The translations under genes were made by a program, and so were the position numbers. DNA of 64,000 bases from Metallyticus violacea (taxonomy: Eukaryota; Arthropoda; Insecta; Mantodea; Metallyticidae). The stretch spans positions 117,916,869-117,980,868 of the forward strand of contig CM060843.1 of the NCBI GenBank assembly GCA_030762175.1, given 5' to 3'. Numbering within the stretch: the first letter of the stretch is position 1; every line of letters begins with the position of its first letter. The notes beneath the pieces are model-generated. The model had not been told where the DNA came from. It made no database searches and was given only the letters and a program-made list of their open reading frames with translations. Below, piece by piece: positions 48,451 to 60,735 of the stretch.

Positions 48451-49316
48451 TTGGAAGTTCAATAAATGTATTTACTCCGGTCACTAGTTAAAGCAAGCTG
48501 AAAATGAGCAGATTTCAAATCAGAAATGAACTTGCATTAATTTGGAAAACTGAATACACTGACATTTGGTAATAATACTGGTGTAAATGCAAAGAAATGC
48601 TAGCAAAGAGTTTGCCAAAGATATTCCATTATTATTAATCCACTATTTGCAGAGAAGTGGACAAAGCATTGAAATCGAATTTGAGTTTCGAAATTAGGAT
48701 TCTTCTCTGTGCGCGTTCTATAAAAAGGCCCATAAAGAATTTTTACAATATGCGATTTACAATTAAGGTTGGAGTAATTTACAGTAAATTGTATTGCCGG
48801 AAAGAACAGAAATGGGACCTGCCGAAGAGCTCGGTGTTACGAAGTCTTAAAGCCCTTAAATCAGTGGCGGCTTGCAGCAGGGGTGCATAACTTTACTACT
48901 GCTACTGCTAAATGTAGATCGCAAGCTTCTAGAATATTAATAACTAGAATTAACACTAATAGGTGTGTGCATACTCAAACGAGAGAGGAATGGTTGAGAG
49001 AACGTTGAATAAAATATCGTAGTAAGGCACGTATTTAAACAAAAAATAACAAAACAAACATTCTTCTGGTTTTACGGCGGCAAATTTGCTAACTCTTTGA
49101 TTAAAGCCTGGAAATGAGGGAAGAAGCCTTGTCTCAACAGGCAGGATCATATTTTGAAATCGCGGTTTGATTGAAATTAATATTTGGGGATGGTTTAACC
49201 AGCTTTCAATTCGCTTACAATAATCGCAAAAAAAAATACAATGAACATTTTGTTTACTATTTTGTGTAATTATACCATATTTATTTCAATGACCGTATTG
49301 CCAATAATGCACTATT

Positions 49317-49318
<2 letters not shown>

Positions 49319-49368
<50 letters not shown>
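49319..49368. repeat. (TTA)n microsatellite
   Basis: Sixteen uninterrupted TTA/ATT units with no recognisable retroposon attached. Confidence 0.97.
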
Positions 49369-51893
49369 CTAATAGTAATTTTAAATGTTTTATTCAACGC
49401 ATCGAAATTCAGTCTGTATAAAACTCGAGGTAAACTTTCCTGGGAGCTCAGTGATAAAGTATTACGTTTTAGGTGGTGTATGCACGCAATGACACTTATG
49501 GGGAAAGGACTCCGCCTATCGCTTCCTCCCTCACCTCCCAGTCGAAGTATTCCACAAGCTTACCGAGTTAAGCATGTTTGCATACAGGCTGCAAACCAAC
49601 TCCCCTACATATGATAATTGCGAATACAAACATCAGGCGCGAGATAGAAGTTCCCTAGAGATATTTTAACTCGTAAAAACTCATAAAACAATAGTTATAG
49701 GAAGTTAACGTTGAAATGTTTGGGGCAGCACAAACCGGCAATCTCTTGGAGGAGTCACCCCGGCCTTAAATGTATCGGCGGTGCATACATTAAAAATGTA
49801 TGCTTTAAGTTCTATAATTGGATTTTGCAAACTGTGCATGTTGGTAATGGACCTTTCTGTTGTAGCTGTGAGTGTTATACACATCATTAAGCCACTAAAA
49901 ATATGCATTTAGTGCATGAAGTAAAACTAGTGAAGGCAGGTCACTAAATTTCATGGAAACGGTTGAAAACGTTTAGTGATAGAGTGATAGAATGTGTTTC
50001 AAAGATATTCAATGTGGGTTTTAGGACTGTATTGTGGAACAACCTCCACATTGACCGTGGTTGTAGACGAACGCATGGTCTCTTTCACAGACAACCAGAA
50101 TCATTAAAATGCGCTTAGCATATATGGAGAGATCGATGGATACTTCCTGTATTTTGCTCGAAAGCGATGTTGGACTTAGTATGTAGTATGGAATACCAGC
50201 ACACAAAATGTCCTCTCCGTTCTGTGGCACCACTTTAACAAATCGCCATCTGGTGGTCAATGAGTGGACCTATTTTCATTAAGAGCAATGTAAATACAAA
50301 CTTTCAAAGCTATTTCGTGTCACTATGCAAAATGTATTAAGAACAAATCAACATTCAGAATTATTTATTATTTAAAAACTGTGGAGAATTTTTTACTAAT
50401 TCTATACATGGTGAGATAAAGTTTTTTTTTCTTTTTTTTCCCCAGAAATTCCCTATCATTTGCATTTGATGACACTGTCAATTGTCAATTTTTGTAATCG
50501 GTAACTGCACATACTTTTTACTTCTTATAATTACTCTGTTAAATGAATCACAACGATAGTGGATATGATATATAAATACTTTAGACTTTGAACAGAACTT
50601 CCCTAGTGTTCAACTGCGATACTTCAAGAGCAGTGCAAAGTTGGAACAAACCATTTGAGCAACAAAGGTTTTTTTATGACCTACTAGTGAATGGTTTGAA
50701 CGGAAGAAAATGGCACATATCGTTGTATCAATAGTTCACATAAATCTTGCGATAGAAAATGAAAATGGCGGAGAAGTTATAATATATTATGCGAAATTAG
50801 TTGTGTTTAATAACCCCATATTGAGGATCCATTTGCGATAGAAATAATAAGGTTGGTTGGTGATATGGGAAGAAGGTTTTCATTGATTAATTTGGATTGG
50901 TTATGATTGATTGATGGTTATCGTAATTGTAAGGGAGTTGTAGCGATGATGTCAATCTTTTCTTCTCCCACTGATGATCCTTGAGGTATCACTGTGTGCC
51001 TCGGCCTAGCTCTGGAGAACGCTGGAATTTTGCGATCTTTCGATCAGAGGGAAAAGGAATCGAGAAGCTAGCAGAATATTAACCGGGTTCGCGAATTGTA
51101 CTGAAACACGATTTATTATTATTCATATCTTCTTCACAGCTATGGGTCGCCGTTAAGTCTGAAGAATATAAAGTGTCTCTTATGCCCCTTTTGCGCGGTC
51201 TAAACTGAATTAGTTTCCTTCAGCTAAGCGCTATGTCCACTTGCGGTAAACTATTCACTCACTTCTCGGAATAATTCACGAGTATTGTTTCCGTTCTCCT
51301 ACTGTTAACACAAGTGCCTATTCAGTTGAGAGTCACTGTAGATAAACTATCCATATATTCAATTTTCGTCGAACAAAAGTATACGCTGGCTTGTAAACTG
51401 TCGATTCTGACCTCTTAACTCAGACTGCAAACTAGTATGCTCTGCTATTACTACTAACTTAGAACTATAAACCAATTATACTATCTATACTGTACTATAA
51501 ACTGTCTATTCTGAACTGCAAACCATCAATAGACCAACTTGACTGTAATTTTAACTAACTGGAGGCCTCGAAATTACCATATTATATTAATTACCGTCTT
51601 CGACCAGGATTCGACTTTTCAAAGTATGACTTGGTAACAACCTAGGTCTTCTTCTTCTTCTTTACGGCTATCTATTGACTGTTACGCCCACATACAATCT
51701 GTCTGATTGGTGCCGTAATGTCTGTTCGTGTTTTCGCAGTATGCCGTTACTCTATTCTCTTTGCAGATCATTTGCTGGTCTTCACCCAAGCCTGAGTTGC
51801 ATAAGAATATTGTATGATACGGTCCTGTACCTAACATTACAAAAGCTAAAGCTGCCTGTCCTCACACAATAGGACATCGACTCTGTTCCCTCT
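49369..51893. other. Unassigned stretch with diverged short repeats at 51.4 kb
   Basis: 51390-51530 repeats AAACTGTCGATTCTGA, TCAGACTGCAAACTA, ACTATAAACTGTCTATTCTG and AACTGCAAACCATC, a loose set of short diverged repeats. The surrounding 51120-51680 has the texture of an arthropod LTR, but no end motifs, primer-binding site or coding region support that. No gene recognised in the rest. Confidence 0.45.
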
Positions 51894-51900
51894 TAATGAC

Positions 51901-51934
51901 TCTTTATGAGTAATATACATATTACTCATAAAGA
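51901..51934. repeat. Perfect 34-bp palindrome, 16-bp arms
   Basis: TCTTTATGAGTAATAT, the two bases AC, then the exact reverse complement of the first arm. TAATGAC abuts it on the left (51894-51900) and recurs at 51945-51951, ten bases past its right end. This could be a tiny insertion with target duplication or chance. Confidence 0.9.
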
Positions 51935-52480
51935 AATACAGATTCTAATGACCCTTTTGTTAAGCCAAACATAACAATACTTATTTACTCCCGTCTTCTA
52001 GAAAGTTATATGGCCCTGGCAACAAGTTTTCAAACATATATGAAATTCGCAAAGTAATGTATGATTACATATGAAATACACAATTTAATAATAAAAACAT
52101 TCATAATTTATGGGTGGGATTAAATACCGCATTAGTCTTCCAGAAGGAAGGCTGTTGAACTGGGAATGAGTTATTTGATCATTATACTTTAAATAATCTA
52201 CACACAATTTGAAAGAGATCAACTGTCCAACATTTTTTCAAGCCTTGAAGATGTCTCGAACTGTTGTTTGGTGTTGTGCGAAAGGTTCCTCATGCAATAT
52301 GAAGCTGATGCTGACATTTTGGGGGCCCGATGAAGCCTCATTTAAACTGAAAAGAACCCATAAAGATTTATCATGTTAAACTTAAACAAGGGTTTTTTCG
52401 CAATAATATATCGGCTCTCCCTTGTGTTTATTGAATTAAATTATTATTCAAAAACCTATTTTTTACATTCTTCAAAATTC

Positions 52481-52482
<2 letters not shown>

Positions 52483-52566
<84 letters not shown>
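52483..52566. repeat. Compound (CT)n(TA)n microsatellite
   Basis: Twenty CT units pass directly into 22 TA units, both uninterrupted. Confidence 0.98.
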
Positions 52567-52568
<2 letters not shown>

Positions 52569-54595
52569 TATAATTCTTTACAGACTTCAAAAATATAAAT
52601 AAATGAGAGCTCGGGAATTTTAAAGAGTAAGGGGGAATAATTACTGGCTCACATATTAAAATAACTTAAAAGCTATTGAACACCGATACATCCTCGTGTT
52701 TATTATATTAAATTAAATAATTATAAACATGCTACGCTATCAGTCTGTTTGTGGAAAATCTGTAGACGCGATCTCACAATGCCAAACATGTCTATTTCGA
52801 GAGCGAACAGGTAAAAATTGCGTTATCTATGTATCTGCCACTTTCATGTCTAGTCAACGAAGCAACAGGTTTTCTAACGTCGAGCAATTCATATAAAACT
52901 CGAAACGAACCTCGCAGTTTCTGCCAGAGCACATATATCTCCTAGACGTGGCTCTGTGATATTACAAGGCAGTGTTCCTTGCTCTCAGGGAGGGGAAAGC
53001 ATATTGACAGAGCAACCGAGGGTGGAAGACATCCGAGCAGTGGCGGAACTATACTTTAAACAGTTAGTTTGAGACTTCTTTATAACCTCAGAATCAGAAA
53101 CCACCACTGTTCCCCGGCTAGCTCCCGTTCAATTTTTGCTCTTGCTGTGTCTTCAGCGGGGTGTGAATTGCGACACTACAAATACCATGCCTGTCGTACT
53201 TTTTCCCGTTATTACGTTGTTGGAAAACTGGCACTGCGATATTAACGCTGAAGAAGTCAAACCTCAATCTGTAGTAAATACCGCAACTTAAAGTTCTGCA
53301 TTCTTCTATGGGAAATTCCGTGAGCTTAACCAGTTAGCTATCTGTTATCTGAAAGTGTATGAAACGGTAGCTTCGCTCTTTGTGTTTTCTTCTGTTATAT
53401 ATTACTTGTTACCTGTTTACCTATTCATTGTTTATTTTATATTTATTCCTCGTTGCTCTGTATGCCCCTTTCCACATTTTTCGTTTGGAACGCCAGCTTT
53501 GTCAGAGACCATGTCACTTTTTGTATATGGTTACGTCAACATACTTCGTATTGGCGTCTACGAATGGATTCGGCTTCGAGTGACGTCACATCTTTGTGCC
53601 ATCGAATCAGTGACTAGAATTCAGACTTCGAGAGACAGACAGCAAGCGGACACAGGACAATAGCTCTTGAGCCCTCTCTCTCTATCTCCAGGGCAGACAT
53701 TTTGTTCTTCACAGTGGTAAATTTGGTTTGGAATTAGAAATTTATTGGTGAGTCCAGATTTATTTCAAATCTTTTCCTATCTACATTTATCTTCAATTGA
53801 AGATTTGGGTAATTTATATTCTCATAATTTCAAGTTAAATAGAACAAAGGCTGCGTTTTAGTTGTGAAGGAAAAGTTTAATTTCTTATTTTACAATTGTC
53901 GGTTTTCCTCATCTTACGATTTGCACCATGTATGTTCCACTTTCCGTGAATTATATTACAAGCAGTTTAGCATATTATACTCGTCTAAACTTTATTTAAA
54001 CACGTTCTTAGACACACATTTTTGGGCGGCTATCATTATTTTTGACCTATTATTAGGGTCAGTTGCGTTACTTTGCTAATTTTGCTTTTTAAAACTGTGT
54101 CAGCCAATCTATAAATAATAATTACTAAAAATTTAGGATCTCGTTTCCTAACATGCCTTCCCGAATCCCTGTCCAACCTTTATTACATAGTTGGCAAGAA
54201 TTTCAAGTAAGAGTTTTCCTACATTGTGAACGCAATGGCTGCTCCAGTCACGCCCCCTTTCACGGCAGCAGAAAAAAAATCGAGCTCAACTGAAGTCAAC
54301 TAATGAAGGCGGATAGTTACCGGCTTGTCTGTTGGCTAGAGCGTCATACTACGAAGAGAAAGAGAAGGGGAGTTCTCTGCTCCCTAAGGTAACGTTTATT
54401 TTAGTCACTTTCAAATTTCATAATTTATCTACACTTTTCTTAATATAATAAATTTTACATTTTTCAGGGAGGACAACGCATAGGTTGCAATTTTACTTTA
54501 ATTTCACGTATGTTGCAAAACTACCTTAGGTTAACTTAAGTTTAAAAAAAAAAATGCAAAGGTTATACTGTTAACGCACAGGTAGCAAATTTTGA
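52567..54595. other. Unassigned stretch
   Basis: 52900-53160 and 54170-54400 are less AT-rich. The 102-codon frame at 53355-53663 starts with a hydrophobic stretch but has no recognisable motif or exon signal. No element named. Confidence 0.5.
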
Positions 54596-54680
54596 TTTAG
54601 TTAGATTAGATTAGATTAGATTACATTACATTACATTACATTACATTACATTACATTATATTACATTAGCTTAGCTTAAG
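54596..54680 (+). repeat. Phase-perfect TTANN pentamer array
   Basis: After TTTAG, the array reads TTAGA four times (54601-54620), TTACA seven times (54621-54655), TTATA, TTACA, TTAGC twice and TTAAG, without loss of phase. It lies between two imperfect direct repeats (about 54541-54600 and 54700-54770), each containing TGCAAA/TTGCAAAA, CTGTTAA-CGCACAGGT or CTGTTAATGCACAGGT, and a T-rich end; the second ends GGTTAGGTTAG. Confidence 0.92.
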
Positions 54681-54815
54681 ATAAAAAATGCCAAATTTAT
54701 CTTAGGTTTAAAAAAATTGCAAAATTTAACCTGTTAATGCACAGGTTTCACATTTTTGTTTGGTTAGGTTAGTGTAAGTTAACATATATATGTGCATATA
54801 TGTGTGTGTATATAT

Positions 54816-55025
54816 AACAATAACTAGCAAAGCCGAAAAGGATAAAACACTTAGAAAAAGTCACAGTTTAGTAATCGCTATATTTGGAAGTGCTTGAGTT
54901 GTTCTGTCACATTCACTTGTCTTCTTGCCATAGAAGAAACTCGAGCAGTTCAAAATATAGCGATTACTTATCAATGACTTTTTCTTGGTGTTTTATCCTT
55001 TACAGCTTTTCTGGTTATTGCTGTT
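54816..55025. repeat. 210-bp inverted repeat (hairpin), arms about 85 bp
   Basis: The left arm (54816-54900) and the reverse complement of the right arm (54938-55025) share long identical strings such as AAGGATAAAACAC, AGAAAAAGTCA and TAATCGCTATATTT, plus AACAATAAC- and GAGTT-type ends, roughly four fifths identity by eye. The 37-bp centre contains its own short stem (CTTCTT, GCCAT, AGAAG). It is a foldback-like repeat or MITE; as RNA it would form a long imperfect hairpin. No target-site duplication recognised at the arm ends. Confidence 0.88.
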
Positions 55026-56602
55026 TTAGTTACATTGTTAATAGTGTTAGATTATTTTTCATTTATATTATACTTCTATATAATTTATAATTCAATTGTT
55101 TATATTATATTATATATATTGCCACAACCTTCACAGTTAAAAGCGTGTCTTTTTGCGTATTAATTATCGCCCCATCAATGTTAGTTTGGAGTTATAAAAG
55201 TTATCGCGCCTATATTGTTACTGTTCTAAACAATTATTTCCTTTTCGTGCCTGTGTTGCAAGTGCCTTTACTAAAAAATTCTCTTTCTTTTAGCGTTGAT
55301 TGTGACTGGAAGTTTTCTCTACATTGTGAACGCAACGGCTGTCCCCCGCACTTGTTCGTGGAAGGAGGCGTGATCAGAGCAGACATTTCCTTCACGGGAA
55401 AGGGCAAGTCATGCAAGGGATACCAGGTTAGTACAATGGCGCAAAGTCTCATCGGGCTATTTATTTTGGTTACGAAAATTGAGTAGTAATTTTGTTTAGA
55501 GCTTGCACACTACATCCAAGATAATCCAGAAAACAACATTCACAAGAATATTGGAGACTACATACCAAAACTATGATTTTATCTTCAAAGGCTTCACTTC
55601 AAGCGCACACTGCATGTTTAGACACAAGAACAGGTCCGTAATCTTCTATAAAATACCCATATCATTGTTCTGTTTCCGTCAAGTTTCCAATAAATGGATT
55701 TAATATTTAAATTTTATGAAAGTGCAGAGGAACTTAAAGTGTTCAAATTAAAATTTACAACACTTCAGTACCAAAATTCTGAATATTAACATACCCCGAA
55801 AGAATAAACTAAGCCTCATAATTAAACAATTTCAATTGTGCCCTTGCCCTCTTAGCAATTACAAAAGTGTAATATTTTACCTTTGATTCTAAGTTTAGTC
55901 TTGCACAGTATTGACTTTATAAGGCTTGTTGAATTCCATGCTCTGGTCTTAGAAATTGGAATTTGCTGTCAATCATCTCAAACATCTCTAAGGAGAAATT
56001 TCTAAAGAGTGGTTTGCGTTATATGATGTACCAACTCCAAAAACATGTTTTATCTACAAATTTACGTTTACTTTGCACTTTTTTCATTAAACTTTAACAT
56101 TGCTTCATGGACAGGTATTGTAATACGGTATATTTACGACGAAACCTCCTCTTCCAATTAATATTTATTTTGATCACGGCAGTAATAAGCACACGCTCTT
56201 TGGCCCAAGGTGCATAAAGTAATAATTAATGAAAGTGGGCAAGGAAAGTCTCGTGTGCTTGCTTGTATGCGTAGCACAGAAGGAAGGTGGGAGAATCAAA
56301 TAGCGGCTAACTCAGCAAGACTGTCACTTTCTCAGCCACAGCGGCGTAAGAATTCTCGTTACCACATTGCTATCAAGTTGTTAATATAACATACATACAT
56401 ATCTTTTATACGATTATCTTAATCACAAAAGGAAAGTCATTTGTCATTGTGTTGACGAAGGACTTTTTTTTTCTTTCGTTGTCAAAGACTTTATAATAAA
56501 AGACAGTAAAGGAAATCCAACTAACGAGGTAAACCTTCTTTTAGCAACAACCCAATTTCAACCAATAGGGCTCTCATATCATGACCAGAGCCCATGTTTT
56601 TC
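55026..56602. other. AT-rich stretch, no gene recognised
   Basis: A 113-codon frame at 55145-55486 has no family motif; part of it (55311-55341) is repeated at 54212-54240, which argues for repeat sequence, not an exon. Nothing else identified. Confidence 0.5.
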
Positions 56603-56878
56603 TTTTGAATGGTGTTTAACGTCCGTATTTACTACTGAGACACCATAGGCAGTGACACTGATGATACATGGGATAAATGATAAATTGGGAAAAAAAAATT
56701 TAAGGAAAGAGACGTTCCAGGCCTAAGTTTAGGGTACCTTCCCTGCATTTGCCATTTATGAGGACTGAGGAAAACCTGGAAAAACCCTCAGTCAGGGAGG
56801 ACGGTCCTGGCGGGATTCGAACCCCAGACTTCCTGCTACGAGTCCGCGCCTTAACGACCTCGGCCAACCTTGGAGGTT
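56603..56878 (-). mobile_element. SINE-A copy
   Basis: The minus-strand head CAAGGTTGGCCGAGGTCG then TTAAGGCGCGGACTCG (A box region) and GGGGTTCGAATCCCGCCAGG (B box) are well kept. The body has CCTGACTGAGGG, GTCCTCATAAATGGCAAATG, GGTACCCTAAACTTAGGCC, CAATTTATCATTTATCC and GTAAATACGGACGTTAAACA. The poly-A tail is short and interrupted. No clear target-site duplication. Confidence 0.95.
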
Positions 56879-57460
56879 GCAAATTTTATGTAACTGCCTA
56901 TTTTAATACTACATTTTATGCAATAGGAAAGTTAATGATTTAAGTAGCATTTTTTCCATAAATTTGATTATACAGATTTTAAACATTTGTTATACTATTG
57001 CATACTTCACACCTTATTATACATTTTATATGTTTTAAATTATTTAATATATCCTTATATTTACAGAAAAATTACAGGAATTCCATATCCCCACCAATTA
57101 CTCGTTTCAAATATTTTCCTTGCCTGTTCTCAAAAGGCACCAAAAATTATGACACTGAATTGTTAACGACAGCACCAGTTATGTGTTCATGTTGTCCAAG
57201 ATGAAAGCGTGAATCTGTATTGACAGTGCTTTCATAAAATAATTATTTGCCAAATGTTGTTCATGTTGAGATTTTATCGTATTCGCGTATTTAAAAAGGA
57301 AAACTTTGTAAATAACACAATGAAATAAATGAAAAAAGTTTACAATTAAAACTGAATTCTCTATTTTTAATTTAATCTCTAATATTAAAATGCACATATA
57401 GCTGATTTTTACAACTGGAAATTAAACTACAAATAGATAACTTACATTTAATATACATAG

Positions 57461-57499
<39 letters not shown>

Positions 57500-58190
57500 T
57501 AATGCAAGTTATAATTTTTTTTCTGAGCCATTGGAGTTCTTGTACTATCTCTCTTGCAAGACTGTATAATAGCTTTCTGGACCAGATTTAACACCGTATA
57601 AAACAACTTTAAAAACAACCTCAAATATTCCCGGAATTATGTATAATTTCCAAAATGTCTTTGTTTCACCAATAATTCTGTTTTTTCTCGAGGAAAATTA
57701 TTTATCCACATTGCAAAGGGCTATTTTTTTACTCTTTGGAGAACTGATACCAAAACACTCATTTCCCTTACAACATATATTTCTAAACAATAGGTAGATT
57801 TTAGCACAAATAATAAATTGCAAACTTAAGAAAGATACTGTAGCCGTTTAAATATATTGAGTAAAGAAATTGTTTGCAAAACACCCAAAGAAAGAAAAAG
57901 AGTTTTAATATTTGCTTATCAAGAAATAGCAGTGTTTATACTCGTATTTGATTTATAATTGTAGCAAAATTTACCAGTACTTGGCCCCAGATATGGAAAT
58001 AACATTCAGTTACACAACAATAGAATGCCGCTTATTCTCAACATACAGTTATCGTATTTTTGGCTTGCGTTTGGAGCTGAATGCAAGCTGCCAGCAGCCA
58101 ATCGTCGGCTCCCTCGCATTTCTGCCCGACAACTTTGTTCATACACCTACAAATTATTCGAAGTAATGTCCGTCTGCGGTCACAAATAAC
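56879..58190. other. AT-rich stretch, nothing recognised
   Basis: Contains the (TA)n run at 57463-57498, listed separately. No motif in any frame. Confidence 0.55.
57463..57498. repeat. (TA)n microsatellite
   Basis: About 18 TA units, uninterrupted. Confidence 0.97.
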
Positions 58191-58197
58191 TGACTGA

Positions 58198-58285
58198 AAT
58201 AATGAAATACATTTTTTGAACCTGCGATTACAAAATTGTATAGTATAAGATGACAAAAAAGTGACTGACATTAGACCTTCTGCCA
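58198..58285 (-). repeat. Copy of the mariner-relic 3' segment
   Basis: AACCTGCGATTACAAAATTG, TATAGTATAAGATGAC and CCTTCTGCCAAC recur in order at 58597-58690 (AACCTGCGATTGCATAATTT, GTAGCATAAGATGACC, TCTTCTGCCAAC), with an extra ~45 bp in the second copy. The second copy joins a transposase C-terminus, so this one is probably the tail of a related element. Confidence 0.75.
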
Positions 58286-58576
58286 ACGTGCAGCTGTCAG
58301 CTCAGAAACTGCCTGTTATTAGGACTGCGACTTGCATTCTTCAAATTCAAATAATAAATATTTCTTTAAAATATCCAAATAGCTTATTTTTAATAAAGAT
58401 AATGCACATTTAATGCAATTGAGCTTAGTAAGAGGCACAATTTTACGAGTATTAAGGATGAGGGAAAATGTAATAGTGTACCGCGGTTCTACACAGCATT
58501 CCAATATATACTTATGAGGTAACCAGAGGTAAGCAACTGTAATATTATATTTTTATATCTAATATTATTACACTAT

Positions 58577-58975
58577 TAATGAAATAATGCTTTAAAACCT
58601 GCGATTGCATAATTTTGTAGCATAAGATGACCAAAAAATTATCTCGATTACAAACCAGACATTTCAAACAAGATTATGGTTCTATTACTATCGAGGATCT
58701 TCTGCCAACATAACGAAAGACCACGAATTCCACTGTGATAGAACTCCCTAAGGTGGGCAGCAAGAAATCAACCCAGTGTAGATTCCAGATTGGCAAAGTT
58801 TCGTAATTACTCTCCTCAGAGGCGATTATCAAGAGGCCAACAAATTTATGATTAATGACGATGCAATGTCTGGAGAATATATGTGCACTACAGTCTCCCA
58901 ACCAAGATGGGCAATAGTTTTACGAAGCACTGTAACTAATGTAGATTGCATTATCATGTAAAAATAACAACTTTG
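58577..58975 (-). pseudogene. Tc1/mariner transposase C-terminal relic
   Basis: On the minus strand FLHDNA (58947-58963) is the family's LHDNARPH segment with the second catalytic aspartate. After a frameshift LGWETVVHIYSPDIASS (about 58865-58915) matches LGWEVLPHPPYSPDLAPSD, which holds the third catalytic residue. After another shift FLAAHLREFYHSGIRGLSLC then WQKI (about 58690-58770) matches the C-terminal WL..QP.EFYHEGI..L..RWQKCI. The A/T-rich rest down to 58577 would be the 3' untranslated part, repeated at 58198-58285. Stops and frame changes make it inactive. The DNA-binding half is not recognised in the 300 bp upstream (59256-58976), although a 100-codon minus frame there could belong to the element. 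Confidence 0.75.
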
Positions 58976-60735
58976 TGATTCACTGATGCAGAGTCCGCAG
59001 TTTTCAGCTTTTCATGCATGATTACTGTAAACAATGGCGTTGATTGCTTAACTGACTGGCAGCAGTGCACTGTACATGGTCCAGCAAACACAGAGCATAA
59101 CCTTCTTTTACTGCATTGGCAGTTTCGAACGTTTGGAGATTGTTCGCAGTGATAATTGCGTCTTGGAGTGTCATGAAGGTTCTCATTGCATGTCAGCAGC
59201 ATTCTGATGGGACAACAATGCAAAACAGGCGTCAACTCGTTTCCCTTACGAACCACTGTCAGCTCGCGGGCACTCAGCGACGGAATGTATACTTTTTTGT
59301 GTTATCTATTGTTGTAGGTCTCACAGTCATTGTTGACTGCTTCGCTATTTTCCTGCATTTCGCTAACCATCTTTGCACTGTCCATTCATTCACACCATCA
59401 GCACGTTTTCCTCGCCATTGCTTCCCAGTATAAGAGCTACTTACAATAATGGGGTTCTCGTGTTTGACTCTGGTTAATGGTTAACACTCATTAACATCGG
59501 TTAACTCTCGGCAATAATTAGTTTACTCTTAAATCTATTTATTGGCAACTAATTGTTGCAACATTCAAAATTTAAGCATCGCAGGGAAAAATGAAGAAGA
59601 AAAAAATAGACATCGCTTTATTGGCGTATCATTTCTACGGTTGTTTCTCATGCTAATTAGCCAGGTGTCCATACATTATTTAGTCTCGCATTGTAATTTT
59701 TCAGTGAATTGAAGTTTGATACTTGCGGAGTACTTTATTATTCATGCGAAATGAAATAGTTAAAAACTGCAATACCTTGAAGTTAGGAATAACTTCTGGG
59801 CTTGTGAGCATGGCCTACTTCGAGTTAACTCCAAATAACTCCAAGTGCAGGGCCTACAGGCCCGGAAACTGTTCCTTACTTCATAGACTCCGGCCCCCAA
59901 AGTCTCACCTTTTGTTAATATTTTGCTTCAAAAACTATATTCAGTGAAATAATCAATGACTGAGTGTTATACAATGAGAGCAGTTCAAATTCCCGATACA
60001 TAGATCAAGCGGTCGACGACTACTCCGCATTAACGCCCGTATTTTCTTGCGGTGCTATTTCAAACCTTAGGTACAGAATAAATAACAGAATTTGGTACTC
60101 CTCCTCCTCACATAGGTGTTGGAAGTGCTCATTTTCCCGGACAAATAATCCACATCTTCTTAGGTAATTATCTCTGACACGCATAATGGGCCTAACTTCG
60201 TTTTGAACGTTTGTTTTAAGTTCCTCCAGTTAGTTGAATTTTTCAATATTCCCCAAATATAAAAATCACAAACCTTAAAATCTGGGACCAATCCATCCTG
60301 GATATGATTTCTCTTCGTTTTTATCATCACAGAACCTGTTTCATTAAACTGCTACACTAGAGATAAGATAGCGAATGGTTTAATGAAGTTTACCATTGCA
60401 CATTACTGCTGCACTATTTAAGAAATCTTTTCGTTTCCGTAATCTACTGACCTACCTGCAAATCCGGGGGTTCTGAGTTACAGCTTTCTCAGGAAATATT
60501 CCAAAAAGACCACTTTATAAACGGCTCTACTCAGTTTCGTGAGGACATGATTCGAAAACTTGTGAATTCGCTAGCCATTGTTAATATCTTGTCTGAACTG
60601 TACAATACAACTGCCCTTCTCTGTTGAAATCCCGCTTGCAACTGACTGAAGTGGGCAGGTTCGCTGGTCGGCCGATCTCGGAACTCTCACTGTCTTACAT
60701 ATCGTTACACACTTGACATTAGAAACTGTGCTTAT
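58976..60735. other. Unassigned stretch beside the mariner relic
   Basis: Opposed frames of about 100 codons (minus 58954-59256, plus 59116-59433) have no recognised motif. TTAACTC/TTAACAC strings cluster at 59470-59530. No further feature. Confidence 0.45.

Noticed and set aside
49440..49620. tRNA-derived SINE head (GGGAGCTCAGTGATAAAG)
   Set aside because: An A-box-like string is present but no B box lies at tRNA spacing.
51120..51680. Solo LTR
   Set aside because: No TG...CA ends, no target duplication and no internal region found; only loose short repeats.
53355..53663. Membrane-protein exon
   Set aside because: The hydrophobic N-terminal half arises from T-rich DNA. No splice sites in phase or recognisable family.
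54596..54773. Telomeric repeat array
   Set aside because: Units are mostly TTAGA/TTACA, the block is under 100 bp and interstitial. Only two TTAGG units occur. It may be unrelated to telomeres.
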